Assembly (NCBI GenBank): GCA_016839805.1
Contig: JAEOTO010000036.1
Location: 1-33,007 of the forward strand
Source of the DNA: Candidatus Hermodarchaeota archaeon
Lineage (GTDB): Archaea; Asgardarchaeota; Hermodarchaeia; Hermodarchaeales; Hermodarchaeaceae
DNA length: 33,007 nt
Direction: 5' to 3'
Shown: one piece after another, positions 6,299 through 15,449 of the stretch
How the letters are laid out: the number at the start of each line of letters is the position of its first letter
Numbering within the stretch: the first letter of the stretch is position 1
The notes under the pieces: generated by a model
What the model was told of the DNA's origin: nothing
Database searches by the model: none
The model's input: the letters and a program-made list of their open reading frames with translations, nothing else
Position numbers and translations under genes: made by a program

Positions 6299-7681
6299 AT
6301 GAAGTTTGAGCTCATCAGTGCTCCTGGAATCGCTCATAATAGTTATTTCTTCGCTGATAAAGGTGAAGCTTTCGTTGTCGACCCACGTCGGGATGCGAAT
6401 ATCTATCTTGAAATGGCGAAGGGCGTTTGTGCAAATATTCTCTATATTTTCGAAACCCATCGCAATGAAGACTATGTCATCGGTTCTTTAGAACTCCAAA
6501 ATCTCACCGGTGCTGAAATCATACATAGCCGCCAAACTTCCTTCAAATACGGAGAGCACAACGTGAAAGATGGTGATACCTTTAATATCAGCCGATTCCG
6601 CGTTGAAACTCTTTATACCCCAGGACATACCGATGATAGCATCTGTTATAGTGTCACGGATACTGCGAGTAGTAAACGACCTTTTCTGGTCTTCACAGGT
6701 GATACCCTGTTCGTTGGAGATATTGGTCGAACTGATCTTCCTGGACTTGACATCTGGGAAAAAATGACTGAGAAACAGTATCATAGCTTACACGAGAAGC
6801 TTCTACCTCTGGGTGATGATGTCCTTATTTATCCGGCACATGGTGCGGGATCAATTTGTGGACACAAACTAAGTGATCGTGATTTTAGCACCATTGGATA
6901 TGAACGAACTCATAATCCAGTGTTGCAACTCGAGAAAGAAGCTTTCATCGAGTATGTGCTAAATATCAAGTTGCGTCGTCCACCCTATTTTCGAATAATG
7001 GAGGAATATAATTTAGTTGGACCCCCTCTTCTACATGATGCACCTGTTCCTGTGGCTTTGACAGTTGCTCAATTTGAGAAGGCCAGGGAGGAATCTAATA
7101 CTATTGTTGTGGACACACGTAATCCCGATGCTTATGCTTCTTCTCATCTGCCAGACTCATTAAGCATATCGCTTCGAGGGTTGTCCTTCTATCCTGGATG
7201 GGTATTGACCCACGACCAACAGATTCTCCTCATTTTGGAAAGACCCGATGATATAGAAACGGTGAAACCTTTTCTCTGGCGGCTCGGGTATGATGATATC
7301 ATAGGATATCTATGTCCAGGGATTGATGCTTGGCGAAACCAAGGAAAACCCATTACACAATTTGGTACCATCACCGCAACTCAATTGAAAGAAAAACTGG
7401 AAAAGAATGAGTTAGCACTAATAGACGTTCGTTCAACTGCAGAATGTGAAACCGGTTTCGTAGAGAATTCAACATACATCTATGTTGGAGAACTTGCAGA
7501 ACACCTAGATAGGATTCCAAAGAATAAACCGCTTGCTACAGCCTGTGCAACAGGATTGCGTGGGAGCCTCGCGGCGAGTATTCTTCGAAGACATGGTTTT
7601 ACTGATGTTAGCAATGTATTAGGTGGACTTGAAGCGTGGCATACTTTGGGTTATCCAATGGTGCCAGAATGCCCCGTATAA
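6299..7681 (+). CDS. Metallo-beta-lactamase-fold protein with two rhodanese domains
   Basis: This 460-residue protein resembles persulfide dioxygenase/rhodanese fusions that oxidise sulfane sulfur. The MBL domain (1-~215) keeps H110 (PGHTDDS), D135 (FTGDTLF) and H181 (YPAHG). The usual HxHxDH metal motif reads H54-R-N-E-D-Y59, so two ligands are replaced by Asn and Tyr. The first rhodanese repeat (~255-355) lacks a catalytic Cys and has ILE at that point. The second (~360-455) has C416 in CATGLRG, a plausible persulfide carrier. I chose the ATG at 6299 because homologous sequence begins there (MKFELISAPGIAHNSYF); the frame is open upstream to 6209. It lies divergent from the glutaredoxin-FTR operon, which points to thiol/sulfur metabolism. 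Confidence 0.9.
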   Translation: MKFELISAPGIAHNSYFFADKGEAFVVDPRRDANIYLEMAKGVCANILYIFETHRNEDYVIGSLELQNLTGAEIIHSRQTSFKYGEHNVKDGDTFNISRFRVETLYTPGHTDDSICYSVTDTASSKRPFLVFTGDTLFVGDIGRTDLPGLDIWEKMTEKQYHSLHEKLLPLGDDVLIYPAHGAGSICGHKLSDRDFSTIGYERTHNPVLQLEKEAFIEYVLNIKLRRPPYFRIMEEYNLVGPPLLHDAPVPVALTVAQFEKAREESNTIVVDTRNPDAYASSHLPDSLSISLRGLSFYPGWVLTHDQQILLILERPDDIETVKPFLWRLGYDDIIGYLCPGIDAWRNQGKPITQFGTITATQLKEKLEKNELALIDVRSTAECETGFVENSTYIYVGELAEHLDRIPKNKPLATACATGLRGSLAASILRRHGFTDVSNVLGGLEAWHTLGYPMVPECPV

Positions 7682-7723
7682 TTTGGGACCAGTGATATAT
7701 TGGTAGTTATCCTCAAAACAACC

Positions 7724-9397
7724 TTAAGAAATGAAATAGGCCCAAAAGAAGGCTAGAATCGCTACAGCGATAGTCACTATTAGGGCGATGGGAACAGCAT
7801 AACGAAGGACACGCCCTTCGATGCCTGATTCGTCGATAACTGCAGCGGCATTTTGAAGCTTTGCTGGTGAAAGAACACTGGCGAGACCACCTCCAATTCC
7901 ACTACTCGCTCCTACGACCAGGGGGTGGGCACCAATGATGGTGGAAGTTGTTTGATGGTAGGACTGGAACATCGCAATAGTTGAGGTTTCACTCCCACTT
8001 ACAAAACCTCCTAATAATCCTAAGAATGCGGCTGTAAGGGGATAAAGTGGCCCAAAGGTTGATGCAGTGACCACTGAGAGAACAAAAATCATATTCCACG
8101 GGTTATGAATTTGCCATGAGCCATCGCCAGCAATGTAACTCCCCGAAAAAATCATGACATATGCTAGCGCAAAGAAAATGGTTGCTGAAATAAAGGGGCG
8201 CCAAGTACGACGTAACCAGGTTTTTGCAGCATCTTGGACCTGCAAAGAAAATTCAGGAATTCGTTTCTGACGTTGTGCAAGAATTGCATCAATGCTAATG
8301 GCAAGGAGTGAAGCGATAAGAACCCAGAAATACGCATTCCAAAGGAATCGTGTTCGAATGGTGATTCGACCAATAACTATGGGAAAAGTCAGAATATTGA
8401 AGAAAAGGTCATAGATTGGTGGGATGAGATTGACAAAGAAGCAAAAGAAAATGAGGATGAGCCAGGGGCTCATTGCTCGGATTAGTCCCATAGATTGTAG
8501 GACAGGTTGGTCTTCTTCGGTGAGAACTGTTTTGTCAACCAGTCGAAGACCGCGAACTTTTGAATAGGTTAGCATTACTCCAATCACAGCGAGCCCGGCA
8601 AAAATATTGGTAAGTGGGGTCAAACCAACCCATGGAAGATTACAGAGGTAACAGATGAAGCCTGCAGTCAAACCGGTTACACATGCTAAAACAAGGGCTT
8701 CCTTGTTGAATAGGAGTTTTCGACCTCCCGCGATCCATAGCATAGCAAGGGCTATACCTGTTGCAACCACTGGCATGAAAAGCGAAAAGACATGACCAGA
8801 CATGTAGAGGGGATCAGCACCTGGATATTGGCTTGCCCAATAGGTGGGATCTGCAGTGTTGACACTATCTGCAAAGACGAGAACAGGAATCCCCAAGAGG
8901 GCATATGTTGTCAGTGGATCATAGCCAATGGCTGGTAACATAACCGCGACTAATGGGGAAAATCCCATGGCTAACATAACGGGTGGAAGCATACTAACTG
9001 GAGTAGCTCCCAATCCCACCAAAAATAAACCAAGTCCCACATTGATTAACATAATCTGGATCGCTTTATTTCCCGATCCCAAGGTTTTGAAGAACACCGT
9101 AATGCGAGCCAGAGCTCCGGTTCGAATCATATACGTAATCATAAGAATCGATGTGACAACCATCAAGGAAATGGGAAATGAGGCAATGATGCCGCTAATA
9201 CTGGCTAAAACTGCAAGGAAGGGATGAGTGCCAAAAAAGAGACTCGCGATAATGAATCCAAACGCAAAGGCCACAATCCCCGTTTTGTCCGCAGACCATC
9301 GACGGAATGCCAGCAGATACAAGGCAACGATAATCGGTAATAAAATAAGTAGTGTTCCAAGCCAGGGGATAGCAGCAATTAGATCTGCAAAGACCAT
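7724..9397 (-). CDS. lctP: L-lactate permease family transporter
   Basis: This 557-residue, highly hydrophobic protein has 12 or more TM helices. It matches the LctP family (lactate/glycolate:proton symport) in length and in conserved stretches such as GTHPFLAVLASISGI, GLGATPVSMLPPV and the acidic/Gly-rich SGSETSTIAMF and SSGIGGGLASVLSP segments near the C-terminus. In bacteria these carriers import lactate and glycolate; the exact acid carried here is not determinable. A GAGG lies about 9 nt before the ATG. It is divergently arranged with the FAD oxidoreductase at 9580, so the pair may import and oxidise an organic acid (inference). Confidence 0.9.
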   Translation of the reverse strand: MVFADLIAAIPWLGTLLILLPIIVALYLLAFRRWSADKTGIVAFAFGFIIASLFFGTHPFLAVLASISGIIASFPISLMVVTSILMITYMIRTGALARITVFFKTLGSGNKAIQIMLINVGLGLFLVGLGATPVSMLPPVMLAMGFSPLVAVMLPAIGYDPLTTYALLGIPVLVFADSVNTADPTYWASQYPGADPLYMSGHVFSLFMPVVATGIALAMLWIAGGRKLLFNKEALVLACVTGLTAGFICYLCNLPWVGLTPLTNIFAGLAVIGVMLTYSKVRGLRLVDKTVLTEEDQPVLQSMGLIRAMSPWLILIFFCFFVNLIPPIYDLFFNILTFPIVIGRITIRTRFLWNAYFWVLIASLLAISIDAILAQRQKRIPEFSLQVQDAAKTWLRRTWRPFISATIFFALAYVMIFSGSYIAGDGSWQIHNPWNMIFVLSVVTASTFGPLYPLTAAFLGLLGGFVSGSETSTIAMFQSYHQTTSTIIGAHPLVVGASSGIGGGLASVLSPAKLQNAAAVIDESGIEGRVLRYAVPIALIVTIAVAILAFFWAYFIS

Positions 9398-9579
9398 GGT
9401 CGAATTCCTCGTCTATTCGTTAGAATAGTTGTTTTCGTAACGTTTCCCCCTAAATAATTACTAGTTCTTGGCTTTTGTCTCCTTGGAGAGAACCTGTTTC
9501 TTTTCTTTCCATAAAGAACAAAAGGAGAAGGCACGCCAGTTCTTTCTGACTCTAAGATTGAGATGGAGTTCTGGTTGAC

Positions 9580-10893
9580 ATGACAGAGAAATTCGATATT
9601 ATTGTTGTTGGTGCTGGTATCCTCGGAGTCGCTAGTGCTTATTATTTGCAAAAAAATAATCCTGATAAAACCGTCCTGTTAGTGGATAGTCAACCAGATG
9701 CCGGACAAGCGAATACGGCTATGAGTGCTGCGGCTATTCGCAACATGTTTTCGTCGTCAACGAATCAGTTACTCACCGATACCAGTATCGACTTCTTCCG
9801 ACACATTCATGACGACTTGAAGTTTGATCTAACCTTACACCTCTGTGGGTATCTCTGGTTACTGAGCGAACAGCAATTCAAGGAGCCTTCGGTACAGACA
9901 TGGATGCAACGTATGGAAGCTAACGATATTGCGTATCGGGTCATTGAGCAGAAGGAACTCCAACAGTTAATACCTGGTTTGGTGTGTGAGTTTTCCGCTG
10001 AAGATGAAGAAGCCGCTCTTATGCATCTTAATAATGTTGATTACGCGTTATTTGGTGCAGAATGTGGTGTATTAGATCCTAGCCTGTTAGTTCAATTTTA
10101 CAAATCAGAATTCCTCAAACTCTCCAAAGTGAAACCTCGGTTTAATTTACGGGTCGACTCACTGCTCCTCGAGGCTCAGCCTTCTTTGGGTCTACCCGGA
10201 GAACCCCTGGTCTGGCAACAGAAACAAGTAACTGGAATTCGAACCTCGCAAGGAAATATTCATGCAGACAAAGTGGTTGTAGCTGTTGGACCTTGGACTA
10301 ACACACTACTGGATCCTGTGGGGATTCCAAGTTATGTGAAAGCTAAGAAACGGCAGCTCTTCATGGTGGCAGCCAGCGATCATCCTCCCCTTGAGGAACT
10401 CTTGTTTACGAAGGGCTTCAGCGACACAGGCTTCATCCCCTTCACCATTCTCCCCTCTGGCGGCGTCTATGTGCGGGGGGTTCCAGAGGAAAAATCATTC
10501 TGGATTGGCTGTGCAGACAAAGTTGGACGAGCCTACAAATACACGATGGATGAGGAAGATTACAGCGGTGAAAGAGCCTACTATGAAAACAGCGTCTATC
10601 CTGTTTTAAGCAAATACTTTCCAGCTTTTGCGAATATCCGACCGGGTAATATGTGGGCGGGTGATTATGCCTACGCGGTGGATGCTATTCCCTTGATCTA
10701 TGAACATTCGGGAGTATTAGTCGTGACTGGGGCGAGTGGGTCGGGTATCATGAAAGCTGACGCTATTGCTCGTATTGCAGATGCTCTGTATCGGGGTGAA
10801 CCTAAAGCAACCTTGTATGGTGGTCGAACAATACCAGCGGATTCATTAGGACTGACGAATCGAAAGGTCGAGGTTGAAAGCGTTCTCATATAA
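9580..10893 (+). CDS. FAD-dependent oxidoreductase, DAO (D-amino acid/sarcosine oxidase) family
   Basis: This 437-residue protein has a perfect N-terminal dinucleotide-binding motif (VVGAGILGVASAYYL, with GxGxxG at about 11-16), the acidic end of beta-2 (LVDSQ), and the conserved substrate-domain and C-terminal FAD segments (VVAVGPWTN, VVTGASGSGIMKADAIA). This is the DAO fold of sarcosine, dimethylglycine, glycerol-3-phosphate and L-2-hydroxyglutarate oxidising enzymes. The AAAIRNMFSSSTN stretch after the FAD site resembles sarcosine/dimethylglycine oxidase relatives more than glycerol-3-phosphate dehydrogenase. The substrate cannot be decided. The divergent lactate permease suggests a hydroxy acid, while the methylamine genes 7 kb away would suit an N-methyl amino acid. 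Confidence 0.85.
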   Translation: MTEKFDIIVVGAGILGVASAYYLQKNNPDKTVLLVDSQPDAGQANTAMSAAAIRNMFSSSTNQLLTDTSIDFFRHIHDDLKFDLTLHLCGYLWLLSEQQFKEPSVQTWMQRMEANDIAYRVIEQKELQQLIPGLVCEFSAEDEEAALMHLNNVDYALFGAECGVLDPSLLVQFYKSEFLKLSKVKPRFNLRVDSLLLEAQPSLGLPGEPLVWQQKQVTGIRTSQGNIHADKVVVAVGPWTNTLLDPVGIPSYVKAKKRQLFMVAASDHPPLEELLFTKGFSDTGFIPFTILPSGGVYVRGVPEEKSFWIGCADKVGRAYKYTMDEEDYSGERAYYENSVYPVLSKYFPAFANIRPGNMWAGDYAYAVDAIPLIYEHSGVLVVTGASGSGIMKADAIARIADALYRGEPKATLYGGRTIPADSLGLTNRKVEVESVLI

Positions 10894-10952
10894 TTGTCTG
10901 CTAAATGGAAGATTTTTTTAACTTAATGCATGTCGGTTCCTGTGGTGAGTAG

Positions 10953-11582
10953 TTGAGAGAATTGTTTTTAGTTCGACATGGGGAATCTGAGCATCATGTG
11001 AAAGGGTTCACTGGAGGATGGACAAATACATCACTCACCGATCTTGGTCGAAAACAAGCGAGCCTTACAGGTCACCGGTTACGTACAATGATTTCGGGTA
11101 AATCGGTAGCGTTTTACTCCAGTGACTTGAATCGGGCGGTTGAAACAGCACAAATTATTAGTTCTATTCTGGGTATAACGTCACTTCCTGAGAAGGGGTT
11201 ACGCGAGCTCAATTGGGGGATTGCTGTGGATATGCCACTCGAAAAGGCTAAAAAACTTGAGTTAGAAAAAACCGAACCATTAATTGATTGGGTACCGTTT
11301 CCAGCGGCTGAAAGTCGGCGAATGTTGTACCACCGTATTAGTGCTATACTCGCTGAAATTAATGCAAACGAGGAGGGTACAGTTCTAATAGTGAGTCATG
11401 GGAATGCAATGGAAGAGTCGATTTTTTGGTGGCTCGATTTCCCCATTAGTTTGCGATCATCAATTTCCTTCGATATTGACCCATGTAGTATTACTCGTTT
11501 GCGTGTTAATGAATGGGGTGAACGAACTGTCGCCCTCTTGAACAGTTCTGATCATCTCCTCAATCTCTCATCAGACATCTAA
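10953..11582 (+). CDS. Histidine phosphatase (phosphoglycerate mutase-like)
   Basis: This 209-residue member of the histidine-phosphatase superfamily starts with the phospho-histidine motif LVRHGES (R8-H9-G10). It also has YSSDLNRAVETAQI, the acidic LRELNWG and the second histidine in SHGNAMEES. All four catalytic-pocket elements are present, so it should be active. Substrates of this clan range from phosphoglycerate to cobalamin-precursor phosphates (CobC/CobZ-like); nothing in the sequence decides. A CobC-like role would fit the corrinoid enzymes further right, but that is speculation. TTG is the start, with GGTGAG about 4 nt ahead; the TATA-like TTTTTTAACTT at about 10914 precedes it. Confidence 0.88.
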   Translation: MRELFLVRHGESEHHVKGFTGGWTNTSLTDLGRKQASLTGHRLRTMISGKSVAFYSSDLNRAVETAQIISSILGITSLPEKGLRELNWGIAVDMPLEKAKKLELEKTEPLIDWVPFPAAESRRMLYHRISAILAEINANEEGTVLIVSHGNAMEESIFWWLDFPISLRSSISFDIDPCSITRLRVNEWGERTVALLNSSDHLLNLSSDI

Positions 11583-11694
11583 TACTAGTTTTTTCCTTCT
11601 TTCCTCCAAATACGTTCTTTCCTTGTGCGTTACCGCAATCTTTTTAGGAATCACCTTGGTTTTGACCTTCTATCCTCATTGAGGGTGACAGATT

Positions 11695-13614
11695 GTGCGT
11701 CGCCGAATCATAGGTATCTCGCTACTTATCATGTTAACTGCTTTAACACTCCTGCCACCGCTATTTGGGTTTCAACCCATAACGCCTGCAGTAGTTAACG
11801 CGAATCCAGTTACACCTGGACCCAACGACCTAAACGCTACAACCCCGCTCGTCGCTTATGATGAATACACACCAGCAACTCCCGATGGCAACTCGTCATT
11901 ACTTGATGTATTAGTCACTCTGGTAAATGCATCAGACATTGGCGAGTGCAAAACAGGTCAACTCAGAAATCATACCTTCGGCGTCTACTTCACAGATAAC
12001 GATTCCTTAGTGTTCGAGGATGATCTCGAATACATTACTGATACTGGATGGGCCGCCTACAACTACAGTCTGTTACAATGGAATCTGAATGAGTCGACTT
12101 ACAAGGTAAGATGTTTCTTCGAACGGGATACAGGGATAGAAATCTGGAATACGACAACCGAGTTCTCGAGTTCGTTCACTTATAAACATCGCATCACAAT
12201 CGGTCAACCTGATTTCACATATATCGGAGATACCTCAGACACGATTGATGTTTGGACTGTACATATTTCCAGCACAATCTGGGGAACTCTCACATCTGTA
12301 AGCAACACAACCCTTGCCTTTGAGCAAGTCGCAAATACTTCAAATGTCGAAAACTTCTATGATGTCTTAACATACAATGTAACCTCAACCCTTTGGGAAG
12401 TTCATGAACTCAATGTCTCCGTTTTAATTCCCAATGAAGCCTACAAAATTATCATATTTGCTAACTATTCACTGAAACCTCCTGATCACCGAGGTCTGAG
12501 CACCAAATCGGATGCGTTTACTTTTCGGGGACCCTACCTGCGTGTTGCCACTCCTCTTCTATTCTATATTGGACGAGAAATCCAACTCCTAAACCTCACC
12601 GTTTCTTGGGCCTGGCATTCAATTTTTGGTAACTTGACTGGGTCGGATGTGTCCATAGCAAATTATAGCATCTTCTTAGCCAGTGGAAGCGGTGCACTTG
12701 TGAATGGCACAATGAGTTACAATAGCACAGGAGGTTTTTGGTACTTCCACGATTTGAATATCAGTGACTATATTGAACAAGGAATTCTCATAATTGGTGA
12801 AGCATTCAATGTCTCTGCTTTCTTTCACGCGCCAGGTCAGGGCGGGCGGACAGAAGTTAATGCTTCAAGTCCCTTCTCACTTACCTTTCTCATCGATCGA
12901 GATGCCCCAAGCATCCTGCAATCTGGCATAACACCTGATGATCCAACATTTCAAGACTTTGTAATAGTCACTAGTGAGGTAGAAGACGATGCTCTCATTC
13001 ATACTGTTATTTGCAGTTACTTCAATGGATCACAGTGGGTAAACATCACTATGCGGGGGACACAAAGCAAAAATGCAAATTATTCCGTGACTCTTTCGCC
13101 GTTTCCAGAACTGTTTGAAGTGCAATATCGCATCTTTGCAAATGACACTCAGAATGCCTGGGGAAACTCCACCATCAATTACTATACTGTGATAAATACC
13201 CCGCCATTAATCGCTTACATTTCGTATTTACCCTCTACTCCCACCGATACTGATTCGGTTACAATTAACGCAACGATAACCGATGGTACCGCAGTGAAAA
13301 CGGTTCAGTTGTTCTATTCGTGGGATGGTCTCAGTTATGCTGCCGTTGATATGGTGAATATTGGTGGTGATTTGTATCAGGCTGTTATACCATCTTATCC
13401 TGCTCTAATGCCTAACTTTCAATTTGAATCGGTATACTTCCGTATTCGCGCGACCGATACCTTTGATAGCGTCCATGAATCAGCGACCTTCGCTTATCTT
13501 GTCCAAGGCACCATGATTGCAGTAGATCCGACAACAGCGTTACTACTCATAAGTGTGGCTGCCTTAGCCATCGTCATCATAATTGTCCTTTACAAGATCT
13601 ACGAGCAATATTAG
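11695..13614 (+). CDS. Large secreted surface protein with C-terminal membrane anchor
   Basis: This 639-residue protein begins with a signal peptide (MRRRIIGISLLIMLTALTLL, cleavage probably near residue 37). A long Thr/Ser/Asn-rich ectodomain follows with many N-x-S/T sequons. Several all-beta, Ig/cadherin-like segments can be seen, for example DRDAPSILQSGITPDDPTF and NTPPLIAYISYLPSTPTDTD. The C-terminal helix (~610-634) ends in YKIYEQY, so the protein is anchored in the membrane facing outward. It is probably an S-layer or adhesin-like glycoprotein. The start is GTG with GGGTGA 7 nt upstream. The gene is monocistronic: a perfect 11-bp hairpin follows its stop codon. Confidence 0.8.
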   Translation: MRRRIIGISLLIMLTALTLLPPLFGFQPITPAVVNANPVTPGPNDLNATTPLVAYDEYTPATPDGNSSLLDVLVTLVNASDIGECKTGQLRNHTFGVYFTDNDSLVFEDDLEYITDTGWAAYNYSLLQWNLNESTYKVRCFFERDTGIEIWNTTTEFSSSFTYKHRITIGQPDFTYIGDTSDTIDVWTVHISSTIWGTLTSVSNTTLAFEQVANTSNVENFYDVLTYNVTSTLWEVHELNVSVLIPNEAYKIIIFANYSLKPPDHRGLSTKSDAFTFRGPYLRVATPLLFYIGREIQLLNLTVSWAWHSIFGNLTGSDVSIANYSIFLASGSGALVNGTMSYNSTGGFWYFHDLNISDYIEQGILIIGEAFNVSAFFHAPGQGGRTEVNASSPFSLTFLIDRDAPSILQSGITPDDPTFQDFVIVTSEVEDDALIHTVICSYFNGSQWVNITMRGTQSKNANYSVTLSPFPELFEVQYRIFANDTQNAWGNSTINYYTVINTPPLIAYISYLPSTPTDTDSVTINATITDGTAVKTVQLFYSWDGLSYAAVDMVNIGGDLYQAVIPSYPALMPNFQFESVYFRIRATDTFDSVHESATFAYLVQGTMIAVDPTTALLLISVAALAIVIIIVLYKIYEQY

Positions 13615-13616
13615 TC

Positions 13617-13645
13617 ATGACAACATCTTTGTTTGATGTTGTCAT
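13617..13645 (+). terminator. Strong hairpin terminator after the surface-protein gene
   Basis: A perfect 11-bp inverted repeat, ATGACAACATC/GATGTTGTCAT, with a TTTGTTT loop begins 2 nt after the stop codon. It is followed by the pyrimidine-rich CTGCTCTTTCTTTACTTTC. Confidence 0.8.
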
Positions 13646-13761
13646 CTGCTCTTTCTTTACTTTCAGAGTAGAATTGCAATTTACCTTTACGCAATACATC
13701 CATAGCAGCGCCTTCATCGCACAAAACCTTTTTAATAAATCATCACGAACGTTTTTTTAAG

Positions 13762-13814
13762 GCAGAGACGGTGTGAAAGCAGGGGAATTCATACTCTGTG
13801 GAACGCATCTCTGC
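13762..13814 (+). promoter_or_regulatory. Possible structured leader of the 106-aa gene
   Basis: GCAGAGA (13762-13768) can pair with TCTCTGC (13808-13814), closing a 53-nt element just downstream of a TATA-like TTTTAATAAATC (about 13729-13740). Within and after it, GTGAAAGC occurs twice (13773 and 13821 areas), the second time including the gene's ribosome-binding site. It could be a 5' UTR structure; I cannot assign a riboswitch class. Confidence 0.3.
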
Positions 13815-13829
13815 GTAAGGTGAAAGCTT

Positions 13830-14150
13830 GTGATTGTACTCGAATACCAAGACGGAACATTCATCGAGGCCAAACAAGGCTCCGGCGGAATCCGTTGTGA
13901 AGTCGATAAAACCTCGAAGAAAATCAAAATGATCCTGCCACAGGGAACTAACCTCATTGAACGCCGAACCGCTTTACGATTGGCTGACACCATTGCGCGG
14001 AGTGGATATCTCCTTTCAACCGGCGAACGCGTCGGACAAGGATACGAACTCGTTTTTGACGAGAAAGGCACAGCTATTCCAGAACGACTTAAACAAAGTC
14101 CACGGATCAGCTATAGTACAGCTTCCATTGGCGACGTTGTTGACAAGTAG
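13830..14150 (+). CDS. Conserved-looking small protein of unknown function (106 aa)
   Basis: This soluble 106-residue protein is started by GTG, with GGTGA about 8 nt upstream. It opens with beta-strand-like segments (MIVLEYQDGTFIEAKQ, IRCEVDKTSKKIKMILP) followed by a helix (LIERRTALRLADTIARSG) and two further short strands. It has no cysteines, no signal peptide and no motif I can name. Codon usage and the clean start signal support it as real. It is followed, 87 nt later, by the small acidic-basic protein at 14238 on the same strand, which may be co-transcribed. Confidence 0.65.
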   Translation: MIVLEYQDGTFIEAKQGSGGIRCEVDKTSKKIKMILPQGTNLIERRTALRLADTIARSGYLLSTGERVGQGYELVFDEKGTAIPERLKQSPRISYSTASIGDVVDK

Positions 14151-14237
14151 TTATCCCTCTGTGAAATGGTCTAAGAGTAATAATTGCCCTATCAGATGAC
14201 GAATGGCACGAATGCCCAACCGATTGAGGTGATAGGT

Positions 14238-14414
14238 ATGAGTGAAGAAGAAAACAAGACAGAGTCTCTGACAGATGAATTAAAACGAGAAATAAAAAAA
14301 GGCGCGAAACTCGACCACGCTCCAGAGACTAAACGTCAAGAAGTGGATCTTTCTGCAGAGAAGGCCCTCCTAGAAAAGCTTAGAGCTGAAGGTAAACTAG
14401 AAGAAGAGGATTAG
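14238..14414 (+). CDS. Small highly charged protein (58 aa)
   Basis: A 58-residue protein almost entirely of charged and helix-forming residues (for example LTDELKREIKKGAKL and EKALLEKLRAEGKLEEED), probably one or two amphipathic helices. I chose the ATG at 14238 because GAGGTGAT lies 8 nt upstream; an in-frame ATG at 14196 would add 14 residues. It shows no known domain. T-rich sequence (CTCTTTTTTTTAAT) follows at about 14442 and may terminate the transcript. Confidence 0.55.
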   Translation: MSEEENKTESLTDELKREIKKGAKLDHAPETKRQEVDLSAEKALLEKLRAEGKLEEED

Positions 14415-14484
14415 ACTCCAACTCTGAAAGTCTTCCGTTCCTCTTTTTTTTAATATCATCTAACTTAGACGTTTGACCGATCCA

Positions 14485-15360
14485 CTACTTCCTCTTTTTT
14501 GAACGAGTCACAATTGGAATCGCACCAAATTTTGGGATCCGGTGTTCAATCTCTTGTCGAAGTTTTTGGTAGACTGGGCCTGTTCGAAGTACCCATTCAG
14601 AGAAATGTTCAGCCATCGCCTTTGGGCTCCATCGATCTTCTCCTTTCTTAGGATTCCAAGAAATGGAAATAGATTTACCCTTCTGTTCTAGAATACCACT
14701 CGTTTGACACAATTGACATTCAATTAAATTATCCTGCCGAAGTTGGAAGAAAGGGGTTCCACATTGAGGACAGGTGTGGGGAGGAGATGGAATAGTTACG
14801 TCAAGACTTGGTTCTTTGATCTGGGCTACAAGGTTCTTTCCAATAAGTTCGGTTCGCTTCATTGTTTCTTCATCAAGAAGGACTTCACCAGGACCCGGAC
14901 GATACGCAATGAACCGGTCTAATAAATTCAATTGTAGGATTCCAGCTAACATCGAAAGCATCGGAAGGGTGAATGGGTCCCATTCGCGTAGCCCTGCTGT
15001 CGCGATAATTGCGCCTGGGCGCTGTTTCAAGGTTCCAAGTTGCAGGCTGAATTCGAAGAGTCGGTCAATGAGGAGCTTAATTATCCCAGCGGGACCTAAG
15101 AAGTAAGTAGGTGCTGAGAGAATCATTCCGTCTGCCCATTGCAGATGCTCCCATAATTGATGCATGTCATCATCTAGGCGACAGGGCTCTCCCTTCAAAA
15201 CACAGGCAAGACATCCCTTACATGGGAGAAGGTGAAAATCTGGTAATCGAATTGCCCGAATTTCTGCACCTTGTTCTTGTGCACTAAACAGCGAATTTTT
15301 CACTAATACTTCACAATTGCCACGTTTACGTGCAGAACCTATCACACCCAAGACTTTCAA
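14485..15360 (-). CDS. Iron-sulfur flavoprotein-like NAD(P)H:FMN reductase with zinc ribbon
   Basis: This 291-residue protein has a flavodoxin-like domain (1-~180) with the FMN phosphate loop GSARKRGNCE and the SAPTYFLGPAGIIKLLIDR segment typical of NADPH-dependent FMN reductases. C47xxC50xxC53...C60 follows the second strand, the compact cysteine cluster that binds a [4Fe-4S] in archaeal iron-sulfur flavoproteins. Residues 197-218 form a zinc ribbon, C197xxC200/C215xxC218, an unusual addition. A basic tail (TRSKKRK) ends the protein. A role in electron transfer or detoxification of oxidants is known for the family; its specific partner here is unknown. It is transcribed alone, convergent with the small gene at 14238. 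Confidence 0.85.
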   Translation of the reverse strand: MKVLGVIGSARKRGNCEVLVKNSLFSAQEQGAEIRAIRLPDFHLLPCKGCLACVLKGEPCRLDDDMHQLWEHLQWADGMILSAPTYFLGPAGIIKLLIDRLFEFSLQLGTLKQRPGAIIATAGLREWDPFTLPMLSMLAGILQLNLLDRFIAYRPGPGEVLLDEETMKRTELIGKNLVAQIKEPSLDVTIPSPPHTCPQCGTPFFQLRQDNLIECQLCQTSGILEQKGKSISISWNPKKGEDRWSPKAMAEHFSEWVLRTGPVYQKLRQEIEHRIPKFGAIPIVTRSKKRK

Positions 15361-15449
15361 CCAAAATCACCTGCAAGTACAGCTTCATGACACCTTAAGA
15401 GTATCTAGCTTCGGTGAAAAGAGCGTCAGAAATCTCCGTCGTGAAAAAG

